DNA from: Rhodospirillaceae bacterium UBA4479
GTDB lineage: Bacteria > Pseudomonadota > Alphaproteobacteria > Rhodospirillales > Casp-alpha2
DNA length: 14,498 nt
Assembly: GCA_002389175.1 (NCBI GenBank)
Contig: DGNZ01000437.1
Location: forward strand, 1 to 14,498
Reading direction: 5' to 3'
Under the pieces are notes generated by a model, which was given only the letters and a program-made list of their open reading frames with translations, was not told the DNA's origin and ran no database searches. Position numbers and translations under genes: made by a program. Below are positions 1 to 8,052 of the stretch, one piece after another. Each line of letters begins with the position of its first letter. Within the stretch, counting starts at the first letter, position 1.

Positions 1-29
1 TGGCGAAACCATAGAAGGACAAGGCAACG

Positions 30-1595
30 TTGGCCGACGCGTCCGAAGATCCTGTATTTCAGGCCCAGTTTGATCGTTTTGGCCCCTCCTATAAATGGTG
101 GGTGACTATTGCTGGTTTGACGGGTGCGATCGCAATGATCTTGTCCGCAACCATTGTTATCGTTGCTGTTCCCAGCATCATGGGGGCTTATGGCGTCGGT
201 CAAGATGTTGCGCAATGGGCGGCAACCGCCTTTCTGGCGACCATGGTTGCCAGTCAATTATTAAACTCCTGGGTCGTAAAAGCCCTGGGTCAACGCATGG
301 CATATGGCCTGACTCTTGGCATCTTTGTCGCAGGCGCATTTGTTTGCGCTTTCAGCACCAGCATCGACGTGTTGATCATTGGGCGCATCATGCAGGGGTT
401 TTCGGCCGGGATTATTCAGCCCCTGGTGCTGGCCGTCATGGTCAGCGTTTTTCCACGCAACAAAAGAGGCTTTGCCGTCGGCATCTATGGTTTAGGTGTT
501 ACGATGGCACCAAGCTTTGGCCCCTTGGTTGGCGGTATCACAATTGACCTGCTGACATGGCGGCACGCATTTTTAATGCCATTGCCATTGGTCTTGTTCG
601 CATTTGTTGGCGGCATGATTTTCATGCCAAAGAAGTCATATTTCGGACCATTACCCAAGTTTGATTGGACAGGCTTTATTTTGGTTAGCGTCGCCCTGGT
701 TTGCACTATGAGTGCCATCGGTAACGGGCATCGCTGGGGATGGGGATCGGATAAAAATATCTATACAGCTGGCGCTGGCGTGATTGCATTTTCTTTATTC
801 ATCTTCGTCCAACTGCGTTCCAAGGCACCCATTTTAGACCCCAAGCTATTCTTGGACCCACGTTTTGCAGCTGCCATGGCTATTGCATTTGCATTTGGGG
901 CTGGGAATTTCGCGACCAATTACGCCATCCCTGTCTTCGTTCAAACTGTACAAGGCTACACCCCAACCCGGGCAGGTGTGGTACTTGTGCCTGCTGGACT
1001 ATTCCTTGTCTCGCTCATCCCATTGTCGGGGCGTCTGGCAGATACTGTGCCACCGCACATTCCCATCAGCATTGGCTGTGTGATCTTTGCTGTCGCGACT
1101 TATTTGATTTCATTTTCGGATGTGAACACCGCGTTTTGGACAATGGCGGGGTTAACAGTGATGAGCCGCGCCGCCATTGGATTGGTGATGCCAAATCTTG
1201 GCGGTGCAACCATGCGATCCATATCAGCAGAAAAATTAAATGCCGCAGCTGGGGCCTATAACTTTATTCGACAATTAGGCGGTGCCTTTGGTGTGAATAT
1301 CACTGCAGCCTTAATTGAATACCGATCTGCTGTGCACGCGGACTGGCTGACGGCGACACAAACATCAGGGAACCAATTCACTGTTGAGATGTTGGATCGC
1401 GTTGAACGATTGCTCAAAGACGGCGGATTGCCCGAGAATGCTCAAGAATGGGGTGCGTTGGATTATTTGGGGCAGACCATTTACGCCCAAGCCCGCACAT
1501 TTGGCTTCCAAGATACATTCTTGATCGTATCAGTGGCTTTCGTGATCGCACTCATTCCAGCGCTGATGTTGGCCCGATCAAAAGATAAAGATTAG
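30..1595 (+). CDS. DHA2-family MFS multidrug exporter (EmrB/QacA type)
   Basis: A 521-residue inner-membrane protein that probably expels toxic compounds in exchange for protons. It has many hydrophobic segments, consistent with the 14 helices of the DHA2 branch. Visible signatures are the GR of motif B (G118-R119), the antiporter motif C from G151 to G169 ending in GPLVGG, and a C-terminal stretch near residue 410 (FIRQLGGAFG) typical of EmrB relatives. The start is TTG: an in-frame TAG lies at 12-14, and AGAAGGA (13-19) stands 10 bases upstream. The three codons before that TAG read Ala-Lys-Pro and may be the end of an upstream gene in the same frame; an EmrA-like membrane fusion partner is a guess from family habit. 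The substrate cannot be read from sequence. Family call sure, role less so. Confidence 0.9.
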   Translation: MADASEDPVFQAQFDRFGPSYKWWVTIAGLTGAIAMILSATIVIVAVPSIMGAYGVGQDVAQWAATAFLATMVASQLLNSWVVKALGQRMAYGLTLGIFVAGAFVCAFSTSIDVLIIGRIMQGFSAGIIQPLVLAVMVSVFPRNKRGFAVGIYGLGVTMAPSFGPLVGGITIDLLTWRHAFLMPLPLVLFAFVGGMIFMPKKSYFGPLPKFDWTGFILVSVALVCTMSAIGNGHRWGWGSDKNIYTAGAGVIAFSLFIFVQLRSKAPILDPKLFLDPRFAAAMAIAFAFGAGNFATNYAIPVFVQTVQGYTPTRAGVVLVPAGLFLVSLIPLSGRLADTVPPHIPISIGCVIFAVATYLISFSDVNTAFWTMAGLTVMSRAAIGLVMPNLGGATMRSISAEKLNAAAGAYNFIRQLGGAFGVNITAALIEYRSAVHADWLTATQTSGNQFTVEMLDRVERLLKDGGLPENAQEWGALDYLGQTIYAQARTFGFQDTFLIVSVAFVIALIPALMLARSKDKD

Positions 1596-1657
1596 CGAAG
1601 CTAGATAGAAATTTTCCGAATAGTCCATCCATAGTCGCCGGTGATACGGAGGCACGA

Positions 1658-2800
1658 ATGGATACGGCAATTGAAACGCAACCAGATGGCATCAAGCCCC
1701 CAGAAAAACTGGCCCGGCTACGTCTCATCAGGTCCGAGAATGTCGGCCCCATCACATTTTTTAAATTACTGGAGCGATTTAAGACGGCCAAGGATGCTAT
1801 TGATGCGCTCCCAGCGCTGGCCAAAAATGGTGGCCGCGCGGCTCGGCTAAAAATATGCCCGCAATCAAAAGCCGAGGATGAAATCGCGGCGACAGAAAAA
1901 TCTGATACCCACATGGTTCATTGGGGGGAGACTTCGTACCCGCCCCTGCTCGGCCATATCGATGATCCGCCGCCCATCTTGTTCGTGCGTGGGCACTTAC
2001 CATTGCTGAATAAAAAAGCGGTCGGTTTTGTTGGATCGCGCAACGCATCTATCAATGGACGCCGCTTTGCACACACGACCGCAAAGGCAATTGGCGAAGC
2101 GGGTTATTTAATCGTATCCGGCATGGCACGTGGTATCGACGCCGCAGCGCACGAGGGCGCATTAAACACGGGCACACTCGCCGTGCTGGGCGGCGGGGTC
2201 GATGTTGTTTATCCGCGCGAGCATAGAAAACTGTATGACGCGATGCTGGAATGTGGCGCCATTTGTTCCGAAGTCCCCCTGGGTATCACACCACAGGCGC
2301 GACACTTTCCGCGACGCAATCGAATCATCTCTGGAATATCACGGGGCGTTGTCGTGCTTGAGGCTGGTGCGCGATCTGGATCATTAATCACCGCACGTAT
2401 GGCATTGGAACAAGGCCGCGAAGTATTTGCCGTGCCTGGTGCACCACAAGACCCCCGCGTGAAGGGCGCCAACATGCTAATCAGGCAGGGTGCACAATTA
2501 ACTGAAAACGCAGAAGATGTGATCGAAACGCTCGGTGGGATGATGTCCTGTAATCTCGCTGAACGCCGACGAGACGATTTTCATATCCCACACACTGAAT
2601 GCATAACTGACAGCGAACTTGAAGGAGTCCGCACATATATAATAAGTGCACTCGATTATGGTCCGACAGACATCGATGACGTGATTCGCGATGTCGGTGG
2701 GCACGTAGGCGCAGTCGCCACAGTGTTGTTGGAACTCGAATTAGCTGGCCGTTTGGAACGCCATAGCGGCAATCGCGTATCCTTAACCGCACCAGACTAG
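1658..2800 (+). CDS. dprA: DNA-processing protein DprA
   Basis: DprA binds incoming single-stranded DNA in the cytoplasm and loads RecA onto it during natural transformation; it is also kept in many bacteria not known to be competent. The 380-residue product shows the full layout: an N-terminal helical region (about 17-60), a Rossmann-like DNA-binding core (about 90-290), and a C-terminal winged helix (about 323-378). Core signatures are GSRNAS from G126, SGMARGID from S154, FPRRNRIISG from F217, and EAGARSGSLIT from E235. The ATG is well supported by GGAGG at 1648-1652, five bases upstream. It lies 62 bases after the exporter gene and 215 bases before topA. In related genomes it usually sits between plsY and topA; here plsY is absent and the exporter takes that place. 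Confidence 0.96.
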   Translation: MDTAIETQPDGIKPPEKLARLRLIRSENVGPITFFKLLERFKTAKDAIDALPALAKNGGRAARLKICPQSKAEDEIAATEKSDTHMVHWGETSYPPLLGHIDDPPPILFVRGHLPLLNKKAVGFVGSRNASINGRRFAHTTAKAIGEAGYLIVSGMARGIDAAAHEGALNTGTLAVLGGGVDVVYPREHRKLYDAMLECGAICSEVPLGITPQARHFPRRNRIISGISRGVVVLEAGARSGSLITARMALEQGREVFAVPGAPQDPRVKGANMLIRQGAQLTENAEDVIETLGGMMSCNLAERRRDDFHIPHTECITDSELEGVRTYIISALDYGPTDIDDVIRDVGGHVGAVATVLLELELAGRLERHSGNRVSLTAPD

Positions 2801-3015
2801 CCTTAACCGCTTAATCAAAGTTCATTTACGTATTTTTTTAATGGCCATTAAATCATTGTTTTTAATCACTATATTCTACATTGAGTGCAAATGATTACAT
2901 AGGATTAAAAATTTCCCCTGTTGACGGGACGGATTTTTTATCGCCAATTCTCGCCCGCCTTCGATGGACAGGGTGTTCATTGACGGCAGAACTCGTGACC
3001 AAGTATAGGGTACAC
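2801..3015 (+). promoter_or_regulatory. AT-rich dprA-topA spacer with perfect palindrome and candidate topA promoter
   Basis: The spacer opens with a second copy of CCTTAACCGC (2781-2790 and 2801-2810). It carries a perfect 16-base palindrome, TTTAATGGCCATTAAA, at 2837-2852. Close to the gene, TTGACG (2980-2985) and TATAGG (3004-3009) are 18 bases apart and could form a sigma-70-type promoter whose transcript would start near the topA ATG at 3016. An open frame runs through the spacer from a TTG at 2881, but its predicted residues do not resemble TopA. No terminator for dprA is obvious. Confidence 0.35.
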
Positions 3016-5637
3016 ATGACCAGTGTTGTCGTAGTCGAATCGCCAGCCAAGGCCAAAACCATCAACAAATATCTCGGCGACGAGTATGTTGTGCTCGCGA
3101 GCTATGGGCACATCCGTGACCTGCCGTCGAAGAATGGTTCTGTAAAGCCGGATGAAGATTTCTCGATGATTTGGGAGATCGACGGTCGTTCCAAGAAACA
3201 AGTCGATGAAATTGCAAAGGCCATGAAAAAAGCTGATGCATTGTATCTGGCAACTGACCCCGACCGCGAAGGCGAGGCGATTTCTTGGCATGTCAGAGAA
3301 GTCCTGAACGAGAAAAAGCTGCTCGACGGCAAAGAAGTCAAACGGGTTGTCTTTAACGAGATCACCAAAAGCGCGATCCAAGATGCATTTAAGGAACCAC
3401 GCGAACTAGACGAAGAATTGGTCGATGCCTATATGGCACGGCGCGCCCTAGATTATTTGGTCGGTTTCACACTGTCCCCCGTCTTATGGCGGAAACTACC
3501 AGGGTCTCGTTCTGCTGGGCGCGTTCAATCCGTCGCCCTGCGCCTGATCTGCGAACGCGAACTGGATATCGAAAAGTTCGATCCACAGGAATACTGGTCG
3601 ATTAAGGGAACGTTTGAGACACCGCGCGGCGATACCTTCCAAGCCAATCTCACATATTTGAATGGCGAGAAGCTGGACAAAATGTCTATTGGTTCCGAAG
3701 CACTCGCGATGCAGGCTGTTGCCGCGATTGATGCTGGCACCTATGCCGTCACATCAGTTGAGCGCAAACAGAGCCGCCGGTTCCCAGCAGCACCATTCAC
3801 CACATCGACGATGCAACAAGAAGCATCGCGGAAGCTTTATTTCCCTGCACGTAAAACCATGCAAACAGCCCAGCAATTGTATGAAGGCGTGCGCATTGGT
3901 TCCGAAACAGTCGGCCTGATCACCTATATGCGGACAGATGGCGTGCAAATAGCGAACGAAGCCATCAATGCTGTACGCGACACCATCAAAGACAGCTTTG
4001 GTGATAAATATCTTCCGGCCGAGGCTCGGGTTTATAAATCCAAGGCAAAGAATGCCCAAGAAGCGCACGAAGCGTGCCGCCCAACAGATGTCCGGCGCGA
4101 TCCGGAATCGGTTGCCGCTTACCTGACACCGGATCAGCTAAAACTCTATACATTGATCTGGAAACGGACGATGGCGAGCCAAATGGAAGCCGCCATCCTA
4201 GATCAAGTCGGCGTCGATATTAAAACGCCTGATGGTACAACAGGTTTCCGTGCCACCGGTTCTGTCATCGCATTTGATGGTTTCATCAAGCTGTACCGCG
4301 AAAGCAAAGACGACAGCAAAGATGATGATGATGATAACAGCCGCATCCTGCCCGAGATTCGTGACAACGAAGACATGGACCGCAAAGAAACGCTACCCGA
4401 ACAGCATTTCACGCAGCCTCCGCCCAGATACAGCGAAGCATCGCTCGTCAAAAAACTGGAAGAATTAGGCATCGGTCGTCCTTCGACCTACGCATCGATT
4501 ATCTCGGTTCTACAAGATCGGAATTACGTGAGAATCGAAAGCCGACGCTTTTTCCCAGAAGATCGCGGACGCTTGGTGACGACTTTCTTGGCCAGCTTCT
4601 TTGATCGTTATGTCGAATACGGTTTTACTGCTGACCTAGAACAACAGCTTGATGATATTTCAGGCGGCCGTATCGCTTGGAAAAAAGTTCTCGAAGATTT
4701 CTGGAATTCGTTCAAAGAAAAAGTCGACGACACAAAGGACCTGAGCGTTAGAAATGTCCTGGATGTGCTGAACGTCGAACTCGGTCCGCACTTTTTCCCC
4801 GAACGTAAAGATGGATCGCACCCGCGCAGTTGCCCGACGTGCAAAGAAGGCGAACTGTCGATCAAACTGGGACGTCATGGCGCGTTTCTTGGTTGCTCGC
4901 TTTATCCTGAATGCAAATTCACGACCCCGCTTGGCACCGATCCGATGGAAGCGACCGGGAATGATGGGCCCAAAGAATTGGGGACAGACCCAGAAACAGA
5001 TAAACTCATCAGCCTTCGCGTTGGCCCCTATGGCCCTTATATTCAACTCGGCGAAGAAGAGCTCGTCGGTAAAAAGAAGGTCCGGCCGAAACGGGCATCT
5101 TTACCAAAAGGGATGGATCCGGAAAACATCGAATTCGAGACGGCTCTGGGATTGCTATCGCTGCCACGCTTAGTTGGTATCGATCCGGTATCCAACATGG
5201 AAATCCGCACCAATATTGGTCGCTTCGGACCGTTCCTTCAGGTTGGCGGTACCTATGTCTCGCTTAAAGACGACGCTGATGATGTGCTGACTATTGGATT
5301 GAACCGCGCTGTCGACCTGTTGGGCGATAAACCCCGCAAGGCACCACCCAAAGAACTCGGCAATCATCCTAAAGATAAAAAACCTTTGATGCTCAAAGAA
5401 GGCCGTTGGGGTCCGTTTATCCAGCACGGCAAGACCATGGCACGATTGCCCAAAGATGTTGCTATGGAAGACGTGACGTTGGAACAAGCCATCGAAATGG
5501 TCGACGCTAAATCGGGCAAAGGTGGTGTTAAAGCCAAAGCAGCGCCAAAGAAAAAGGCCGCTAAAAAACCAACCAAGAAGACGGCAAAAAAGAAGGCTAC
5601 AAAGCCTAAGGCCAAACCGGAGCCCAAAGCCGAGTGA
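3016..5637 (+). CDS. topA: DNA topoisomerase I (type IA)
   Basis: Relaxes negative supercoils by cutting one strand through a tyrosine-DNA link. I start it at ATG 3016, giving 873 residues beginning MTSVVVVESPAKAKT, the canonical TopA opening; the frame stays open 45 codons further back to a TTG at 2881, but that extension is not family-like. AGGG (3007-3010) is a weak ribosome site five bases upstream. Counting from 3016: the TOPRIM domain has Glu8 and the DPDREGE acidic triad at 81-87; the active-site tyrosine is Tyr304, followed by Arg306 (ITYMRTD). A zinc finger uses Cys606, 609, 627 and 633. It is followed by repeated G-x-G/F-P-F/Y-hydrophobic-Q modules and a lysine/alanine-rich tail from about 828. 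An aspartate-rich insert lies at about 430-440. rnr follows after 44 bases. Confidence 0.97.
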   Translation: MTSVVVVESPAKAKTINKYLGDEYVVLASYGHIRDLPSKNGSVKPDEDFSMIWEIDGRSKKQVDEIAKAMKKADALYLATDPDREGEAISWHVREVLNEKKLLDGKEVKRVVFNEITKSAIQDAFKEPRELDEELVDAYMARRALDYLVGFTLSPVLWRKLPGSRSAGRVQSVALRLICERELDIEKFDPQEYWSIKGTFETPRGDTFQANLTYLNGEKLDKMSIGSEALAMQAVAAIDAGTYAVTSVERKQSRRFPAAPFTTSTMQQEASRKLYFPARKTMQTAQQLYEGVRIGSETVGLITYMRTDGVQIANEAINAVRDTIKDSFGDKYLPAEARVYKSKAKNAQEAHEACRPTDVRRDPESVAAYLTPDQLKLYTLIWKRTMASQMEAAILDQVGVDIKTPDGTTGFRATGSVIAFDGFIKLYRESKDDSKDDDDDNSRILPEIRDNEDMDRKETLPEQHFTQPPPRYSEASLVKKLEELGIGRPSTYASIISVLQDRNYVRIESRRFFPEDRGRLVTTFLASFFDRYVEYGFTADLEQQLDDISGGRIAWKKVLEDFWNSFKEKVDDTKDLSVRNVLDVLNVELGPHFFPERKDGSHPRSCPTCKEGELSIKLGRHGAFLGCSLYPECKFTTPLGTDPMEATGNDGPKELGTDPETDKLISLRVGPYGPYIQLGEEELVGKKKVRPKRASLPKGMDPENIEFETALGLLSLPRLVGIDPVSNMEIRTNIGRFGPFLQVGGTYVSLKDDADDVLTIGLNRAVDLLGDKPRKAPPKELGNHPKDKKPLMLKEGRWGPFIQHGKTMARLPKDVAMEDVTLEQAIEMVDAKSGKGGVKAKAAPKKKAAKKPTKKTAKKKATKPKAKPEPKAE

Positions 5638-5681
5638 TCCTGCACCTTGTGACGAGCGCCCTTTCGGCTTAGCTTCCGGGC

Positions 5682-7943
5682 ATGGCAAAATCACCTTTCC
5701 CATCTAAGCAAAAAATCTTGGACTTCGTTCGCGACACACCAGGGCGTGTTGGCAAACGCGAGATCGCCCGTGCATTCAAGCTAGATGTCGACCAGAAACG
5801 ATTGCTCAAAAGTGTTCTCAAAGAAATGAAGAACGAAGGCGTGCTGGATGCCGGACGGCGGAAACAGGTCTCTGACCCGACCACCCTGCCCAATGTCACC
5901 ATCATTGAAATTTCAGGCGTTGATTTAGACGGCGAAGTTTTGGCCAAGCCCGCGAAATGGGATGCGGAAATTGCCCCACCGACGATTTACATGTCGCCAG
6001 TGCGCACAAAGACGGGCGCACTGGGTATTGGGGACAGGGCTCTCGCGCGCTTAAAGCCCATCGAAGACGGTTACGTCGCCGAAATTATTCGTCCGATTGC
6101 TGCAGCCCCAGATGATGTGTTGGGGATCGTCGTCCAAGTCGAGGGCGAGCGTCGCATTCAACCCATCGAAAAACGCAATCGCAACGACTACGTAATTGAA
6201 CGCAGCAGCATCGAGGCCGATGTCGGGGACCTGGTGCGCGCCGAAACCATCGGTCGGAACCGGATCGGATTGAAGCGCGCAAAGATCGTTGAGCGTATAG
6301 CCGAGGCCGAAGGCCCAAGGGCAATCAGCCTGATTTCCGTTCATCATCACCGCATACCAGTATCGTTCCCAGAAGCCGCCAGCAAACAAGCAGAAGACGC
6401 CAAGGCAGCCCCCTTAGGCAAACGCGATGACCTCAGGTCGGTTCCACTCGTCACGATTGACGGCGAAGATGCCCGCGATTTTGATGATGCGGTCTTTGCA
6501 GAACCTGATGATGATCCAAAAAATGTCGATGGATTTAAAATCATGGTCGCGATTGCCGATGTAGGCTGGTACGTGCGCCCGGGTGATGATTTAGACAAGG
6601 CCGCGTTCGAACGTGGTAATTCAGTCTATTTCCCAGATCGCGTTGTCCCGATGCTACCAGAGGAGCTATCCAACGGGTGGTGCTCCCTTCGTCCGCACGA
6701 AGATCGCCCATGCTTAGTCGCTCATCTTCGGATAGATAATGCCGGCAACTTGCTATCAAAACGTTTCAAACGGGCAATGATGCGGTCTCATGCGCGCCTA
6801 ACCTACAATCAGGTCCAAGCAGCCCAGGACGGCAATCCCGACGAGATGACTGCTCAGTTGATGGATAACGTTATTAAGCCTCTCTACGACGCCTTTGCTG
6901 TGCTATTGGCGGCACGCGAAGAACGCGGGGCGCTTGAATTAGATTTACCAGAACGTCGTGTCATACTTGATGACAATGGAAGCATCGCCAAGGTCGAACC
7001 GCGTGAGCGTTTGGACAGTCATAAACTGATCGAAGAATTTATGGTGCTCGCCAACGTTGCGGCCGCCGAATTCTTAGAAGAAAAAAAACGCCCCTGCATG
7101 TACCGGATTCACGACGAGCCATCGTTGACCAAAATCGAATCACTTTCCGAAGTCCTTCAAAGTATTGGTGTTCGGTTCGACAAAGGCCAAGTCGTAACAC
7201 CAAAGCGGTTCAATCAAATTTTGGCACGCGCTGCAGATCAACCTTATAGCCAGATGATGAATGACGTCGTTTTGCGGTCGCAGTCTCAGGCAAAGTACGA
7301 ACCCAATAACATTGGGCATTTTGGATTGGCACTTCGCCGATATTGTCATTTCACATCCCCGATCCGTCGCTATTCCGACCTTTTGGTTCATCGGGCACTG
7401 ATACGCGGCATGACCCCGAGTGCAGGTTCCCTGCCAGAAGACCATGGTGATTTCGTCAAAATCGGCGAGCATTTATGCGTCACAGAACGCCGCGCACAAG
7501 TGGCCGAACGCGATGCCATGGATCGTTATGCGGCTGATTACCTAAAAGATCGTGTCGGCGCGACATTTGGTGCGCGAATTTCCGGCGTTTCGCGATTTGG
7601 GTTGTTCGTCAATATTGACGGTATCGGTGCTGATGGTTTGGTGCCGATCAGAAGTTTGCCCGATGACTATTATGTCCATGACGAAGATCGCCATGTTTTG
7701 ACGGGACGATCCAACAAGCTGACGTTTCGCCTTGGCGATAGGGTCGAGGTTAATTTGGTCGAGGCAACACCCGTAACAGGCGGTTTGGTCTTTGAAATCG
7801 CCGGATACACCACACCCGAAAAAACCAAGCCGAAACCACACAAACCTGGTGGTGGGAAACCACGGAAATTTGGCAAAAAGGTCAAAGGCAAAAGCCGTGC
7901 TGCCCGTCGCGCGAAGCGGAATCAAGTGGCCAAACAGACCTGA
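5682..7943 (+). CDS. rnr: Ribonuclease R (RNB-family 3'-5' exoribonuclease)
   Basis: Degrades structured RNA processively from the 3' end, acting in mRNA decay and ribosome and tmRNA quality control. The 753 residues show an N-terminal winged-helix region (about 8-60), cold-shock-like domains (about 70-210), the catalytic RNB domain (about 250-575), an S1 domain (about 623-708), and a lysine/arginine-rich tail from about 715. The metal-binding aspartates in TIDGEDARDFDDA are Asp260, 266, 268 and 269, with the spacing known from E. coli RNase II and R. The conserved HFTSPIRRYSDLLVHR lies at 556-571. The ATG has no good Shine-Dalgarno sequence (TTCCGGGC precedes it), and it follows topA by only 44 bases, so translation may depend on the upstream gene. 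The length is normal for RNase R, and the domain order separates it from RNase II. Confidence 0.96.
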   Translation: MAKSPFPSKQKILDFVRDTPGRVGKREIARAFKLDVDQKRLLKSVLKEMKNEGVLDAGRRKQVSDPTTLPNVTIIEISGVDLDGEVLAKPAKWDAEIAPPTIYMSPVRTKTGALGIGDRALARLKPIEDGYVAEIIRPIAAAPDDVLGIVVQVEGERRIQPIEKRNRNDYVIERSSIEADVGDLVRAETIGRNRIGLKRAKIVERIAEAEGPRAISLISVHHHRIPVSFPEAASKQAEDAKAAPLGKRDDLRSVPLVTIDGEDARDFDDAVFAEPDDDPKNVDGFKIMVAIADVGWYVRPGDDLDKAAFERGNSVYFPDRVVPMLPEELSNGWCSLRPHEDRPCLVAHLRIDNAGNLLSKRFKRAMMRSHARLTYNQVQAAQDGNPDEMTAQLMDNVIKPLYDAFAVLLAAREERGALELDLPERRVILDDNGSIAKVEPRERLDSHKLIEEFMVLANVAAAEFLEEKKRPCMYRIHDEPSLTKIESLSEVLQSIGVRFDKGQVVTPKRFNQILARAADQPYSQMMNDVVLRSQSQAKYEPNNIGHFGLALRRYCHFTSPIRRYSDLLVHRALIRGMTPSAGSLPEDHGDFVKIGEHLCVTERRAQVAERDAMDRYAADYLKDRVGATFGARISGVSRFGLFVNIDGIGADGLVPIRSLPDDYYVHDEDRHVLTGRSNKLTFRLGDRVEVNLVEATPVTGGLVFEIAGYTTPEKTKPKPHKPGGGKPRKFGKKVKGKSRAARRAKRNQVAKQT

Positions 7944-8052
7944 TCCGCTAAAATTTTGTGAAACCGGCACCGAGAGAACGATCCGTTAACATATCTGTGT
8001 GACGCTCAGCATATACACATGGGCCAACATCCGCTTAAATAAGGGCATGATT

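Noticed and set aside
2781..2810. Direct repeat CCTTAACCGC at the end of dprA
   Set aside because: Two ten-base copies, one coding and one just past the stop; most likely chance or a small local duplication with no flanking signs of an element.
2801..2870. Possible CtrA boxes (TTAA pairs) in the dprA-topA spacer
   Set aside because: The TTAA pairs are separated by four, six or ten bases; none has the seven-base spacing of the CtrA site.
4318..4335. GATGAT simple repeat within topA
   Set aside because: It encodes an aspartate-rich linker in frame; acidic inserts here are usual in related TopA proteins, so I do not treat it as phase variation.
5170..5703. 177-codon minus-strand frame opposite the end of topA
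   Set aside because: It mirrors the TopA C-terminal repeats and lysine tail, which give phenylalanine- and leucine-rich antisense translation; not a membrane protein gene.
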